DNA from: a bacterium
GTDB taxonomy: Bacteria > Bacillota_I > Bacilli_A > RF39 > UBA660
NCBI GenBank assembly: GCA_004560915.1
Contig: SFTR01000039.1
Span: forward strand, 1 to 8,633
Direction: 5' to 3'
Length of the DNA stretch: 8,633 bases
Part shown: piece by piece, positions 6,871-8,633 of the stretch
Numbering within the stretch: the first letter of the stretch is position 1
Layout of the letters: each line of letters begins with the position of its first letter
Position numbers and translations under genes: made by a program
The notes under the pieces: model-generated
The model's input: only the letters and a program-made list of their open reading frames with translations
Databases searched by the model: none
What the model was told of the DNA's origin: nothing

Positions 6871-6896
6871 GACAAATTATTCTTAATTTATATTAT
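6869..6896 (+). promoter_or_regulatory. Predicted csp promoter
   Basis: TCGACA (6869-6874) and TATTAT (6891-6896) are each one base from consensus, with a 16-bp spacer. Transcription would start near 6903, leaving a leader of only about 27 nt, too short for the long structured 5' UTR of enterobacterial cold-induced csp genes. Confidence 0.55.
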
Positions 6897-6929
6897 ATTC
6901 TATAAGTGTGATAGGAAAGGAATAGATTT

Positions 6930-7142
6930 ATGATTGGAAAAGTAAAATGGTTTAATAATAACCTAGGATATGGATTTATTGAATGTAAAGGATTAAGTGA
7001 TATATTTATTCACTATTCTAATATTCAAATGAAAGGTTATAAAACTTTAAAGGAAGGTGATACTGTAAATTTTAAACTTATTGAAACACCTAAGGGATTA
7101 CAAGCAGAAAATGTAAGTTTAGCGTTAACTGTAAATGCATAA
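6930..7142 (+). CDS. csp: Cold-shock domain protein (CspA/CspB family)
   Basis: This is a single five-stranded OB-fold protein that binds single-stranded RNA and DNA and acts as an RNA chaperone. Its 70 residues match the family: GKVKWFNNNLGYGFIE at 3-18 contains RNP1 (GYGFI), and DIFIHYSNI at 24-32 is RNP2. The C-terminal part KEGDTVNFKLIETPKGLQAENV at about 42-63 follows the usual EGxxVxF and GxQAxNV pattern. The RNP1 position normally held by Lys/Arg before GxGFI is Leu here, a minor deviation. A ribosome site AGGAAAGGAA (6913-6922) precedes the ATG. It stands alone, between the ileS terminator and its own terminator. Paralogues are common, so which csp this is, and whether cold induces it, cannot be said. 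Confidence 0.93.
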   Translation: MIGKVKWFNNNLGYGFIECKGLSDIFIHYSNIQMKGYKTLKEGDTVNFKLIETPKGLQAENVSLALTVNA

Positions 7143-7155
7143 AATACTATAATTT

Positions 7156-7182
7156 AGCACTTGATATAAAAAGTGCTTTTTT
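7156..7182 (+). terminator. Intrinsic terminator after csp
   Basis: AGCACTT (7156-7162) pairs perfectly with AAGTGCT (7171-7177), with an 8-nt loop and a TTTTTT run at 7177-7182. Confidence 0.85.
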
Positions 7183-7242
7183 AATTAAATTATTCACTTT
7201 ACATCAACTCATCTATCAAAAGTAGTTTTTTAAACATATTTA

Positions 7243-7251
7243 TGATAAAAT
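7243..7251 (+). promoter_or_regulatory. Predicted extended -10 promoter of hpf
   Basis: TG-A-TAAAAT at 7243-7251 matches the extended -10 element closely. No good -35 is found 16-18 bp upstream, only a T-rich stretch. I saw no convincing sigma-B-type boxes, although hpf is stress-induced in Bacillus. Confidence 0.45.
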
Positions 7252-7276
7252 GTAAATAGGGAGAGTGATAAATAAT

Positions 7277-7798
7277 ATGGAAATTAATATTAGAGGAGAT
7301 AAGTTAAAAGTTACCGATGCAATCAGAAATCATATTACTGAAAAATTAGGTAAACTTGATAAATACTTTGGTGAAGATGCACACATAAGATGCAGTGTTG
7401 TTATCAAAGTTAAAGATAAAGACCAAATTATCGAAGTAACTATTCCGACTGACAAATTTACATTAAGAGCTGAAGAAAAACATGCTGATCTATATGCTGC
7501 AACTGATTTAATTGTTGATAAATTAGAAGGTCAAATAAGAAAACATAAAGCAAAATTAAAAAAATATAAAACATTTGCCCCAGCTTTAAGTGATACAACT
7601 GACATAGTTGATGAACCAGAAGAAAAGATTGTAAAAAGAAAAATTTTAGAAATTAAACCAATGGACGAAGAAGAAGCTATTTTACAAATGGAACTAATTG
7701 ATCATGACTTCTTTGTATTTAACAATGTTAATGAAGGATGTATCTCTGTTTTATATAAAAGAAAAGATGGAAATTACGGAATAATTGATACAAAATAA
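7277..7798 (+). CDS. hpf: Long-form ribosome hibernation promoting factor (HPF/RaiA family)
   Basis: Long HPF binds the 30S decoding region of idle ribosomes and pairs two 70S ribosomes into inactive 100S dimers. The 173-residue protein has both domains: an N-terminal ribosome-binding domain at about 1-95 (MEINIRGDKLKVTDAIRNHI, then DLYAATDLIVDKLEGQIRKHKAK-type conserved helix at 71-92), an acidic linker at about 100-118, and the C-terminal dimerisation domain at about 120-173 with the hallmark PMDEEEAILQMELIDHDFFV (128-147) and YKRKDGNYGII. I start at ATG 7277 because the family begins with M followed by this beta strand, and GAGTGAT (7263-7269) is 7 nt upstream. A GTG at 7265 would add four residues and overlaps the ribosome site. 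Placement directly before secA is common in Bacillota. It has its own terminator, so cotranscription with secA is unlikely. Confidence 0.95.
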   Translation: MEINIRGDKLKVTDAIRNHITEKLGKLDKYFGEDAHIRCSVVIKVKDKDQIIEVTIPTDKFTLRAEEKHADLYAATDLIVDKLEGQIRKHKAKLKKYKTFAPALSDTTDIVDEPEEKIVKRKILEIKPMDEEEAILQMELIDHDFFVFNNVNEGCISVLYKRKDGNYGIIDTK

Positions 7799-7819
7799 GC
7801 GTAGAAAATACGCTTTTTT
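7797..7819 (+). terminator. Intrinsic terminator after hpf
   Basis: AAGCGTA (7797-7803) pairs perfectly with TACGCTT (7809-7815) around the loop GAAAA, followed by TTTTTT (7814-7819). The stem begins within the hpf stop codon (7796-7798). Confidence 0.85.
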
Positions 7820-7850
7820 AAATGGAATAAAAAATTTTAATAAGGTTTAA

Positions 7851-7879
7851 TTTACTTAATTAATTAAGTCGTGTATAAT
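7851..7879 (+). promoter_or_regulatory. Predicted sigma-A promoter of secA
   Basis: TTTACT (7851-7856) and a perfect TATAAT (7874-7879) are separated by 17 bp, with start of transcription expected near 7886. The ribosome site GAGAGGGTGAT follows directly, so the leader is short. Confidence 0.7.
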
Positions 7880-7902
7880 AGTAACTTGAGAGGGTGATAT
7901 AA

Positions 7903-8633
7903 ATGGGTTTATTAAAAAGACTTGTTGATACTGAATATAAAGAATTAAAAAGATTTAATAAAATAGCTGATGAAATAGAAGCATTAGATGAAACATACTC
8001 TAAAATGAGCGACGAAGAATTAAAAGGTAAAACTGCTGAATTTAGAGAAAGACTAGCAAAAGGTGAAACTTTAGAAGATATTAAAGTAGAGGCATTTGCA
8101 ACTGCAAGAGAAGCAGCATATCGTATGATTGGCGAAAAACCATATCGTGTTCAATTAATTGGTGGTTTAGCAATTCATTATGGAAATATTGCTGAAATGA
8201 AAACAGGTGAAGGAAAAACCTTAACAACTATTTTACCAGCTTACTTAAACGCATTACCTGGTAAAGGAGTTCATGTTGTAACTGTTAATGAATACTTAAG
8301 TGACAGAAACGCTAAATGGATGGGACCTATTTATGATTTTTTAGGAATAACAGAAGAAGAATGGAATAGAAAAGAAGAAAACACGATAGAAAAAGATGAG
8401 GATACTGGTGAAAACATATGTAAAGTAATAACAAATAATAAAGATGAAATAGAATGTATCACTGGAGACATAAAGTTTGATGGATTTGAAGAGGCTGATA
8501 TTGAAAAAAACGTTTGTCAAGATGAAGCACCAAAAGGAAACAAAGAAATAGTTGTAAAATATAAAGTGTGTGATTGCGGCAAGTGGGTAGAAGAAAGTGA
8601 AACATTAACTGCAAATCCAACAAAGGTAGGGAA
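7903..8633 (+). CDS. secA: Preprotein translocase ATPase SecA, N-terminal part (partial; family match stops at residue ~150)
   Basis: SecA is the motor ATPase that pushes preproteins through SecYEG. Residues 1-150 match the start of the first nucleotide-binding domain of Sec[67 protein letters not shown] at about 84-99, Walker A MKTGEGKT at 99-106, [18 protein letters not shown], and [12 protein letters not shown] at 139-150. After T150 (8352) the frame stays open for 93 more codons but no longer resembles SecA. The expected stretch with ADITYxTNNExGFDYLRDN and the Walker B DEVD does not appear. The gene reaches the window edge, so its true end is unknown. ATG 7903 has the GAGAGGGTGAT ribosome site. 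As it stands this copy would lack a complete ATPase site, unless the foreign segment is an insertion and SecA resumes beyond the window. Confidence 0.85.
   Translation, partial: MGLLKRLVDTEYKELKRFNKIADEIEALDETYSKMSDEELKGKTAEFRERLAKGETLEDIKVEAFATAREAAYRMIGEKPYRVQLIGGLAIHYGNIAEMKTGEGKTLTTILPAYLNALPGKGVHVVTVNEYLSDRNAKWMGPIYDFLGITEEEWNRKEENTIEKDEDTGENICKVITNNKDEIECITGDIKFDGFEEADIEKNVCQDEAPKGNKEIVVKYKVCDCGKWVEESETLTANPTKVG
8353..8633 (+). other. Non-SecA coding segment fused in frame to secA
   Basis: Ninety-three codons, open throughout, are joined directly after the SecA motif FLGIT. The product is acidic and polar, has five cysteines (including VCDCGKW), and reads like a small beta-rich or surface-type domain (for example [16 protein letters not shown] and [13 protein letters not shown]); I cannot assign a family. 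Lysine codons change at the boundary: 0 of 14 are AAG before it and 3 of 12 after it, and GTG, GGG and GGC also appear. It could be an inserted domain, a recombination joint or an assembly chimera. No start codon with a ribosome site appears at the junction. Confidence 0.6.

Noticed and set aside
8353..8633. Intein inserted in SecA
   Set aside because: Position 151 is Glu rather than Cys/Ser/Thr, and no N-terminal splicing block is visible. A C-terminal end cannot be seen, so the idea is weak rather than strictly excluded.

Overview
The window is AT-rich, low-GC Gram-positive DNA (Bacillota or Mycoplasmatota type, probably an uncultured gut-type lineage). It uses the standard code: rnr ends in TGA and tryptophan is TGG, so this is not a code-4 mycoplasma. 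Shine-Dalgarno sites are purine-rich, promoters are sigma-A-like, and short hairpin/U-run terminators separate the units. The gene order secG-rnr-smpB and hpf-secA is familiar from Bacilli and Clostridia.

Layout. 1-440 (minus strand): the start of an unrecognised helical protein whose last ~34 visible residues are clearly a seryl-tRNA synthetase C-terminus. 441-568: a gene-free spacer with a 46-bp imperfect palindrome and two tandem 23-bp repeats, possibly a mobile-element end. 569-3452: secG with its own terminator, then rnr and smpB, which overlap. 3453-3747: a perfect-consensus promoter and an isoleucine T-box leader. 3748-6849: ileS, a long type-2 (eukaryote-like) IleRS whose HIGH signature reads GIHH. 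6930-7142: a cold-shock protein gene. 7277-7798: long-form hpf. 7903-8633: secA, cut by the window edge and leaving the SecA family abruptly after residue ~150.

How the genes fit together. secG and secA encode protein-export parts. RNase R and SmpB both act in trans-translation (ribosome rescue and decay of the non-stop mRNA), and their overlap suggests coupled expression. IleRS expression should respond to uncharged tRNA-Ile through the T-box. Csp and Hpf are stress and ribosome-hibernation factors, each with its own promoter and terminator.

The middle (about 569-8352) is a normal housekeeping block. The points of interest are the GIHH motif in IleRS, the T-box expression platform, the repeat cluster at 460-565, and the two ends, where conserved housekeeping sequence is joined in frame to unrelated coding sequence. 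Those end junctions may be real rearrangements or assembly chimeras; the sequence alone cannot decide.
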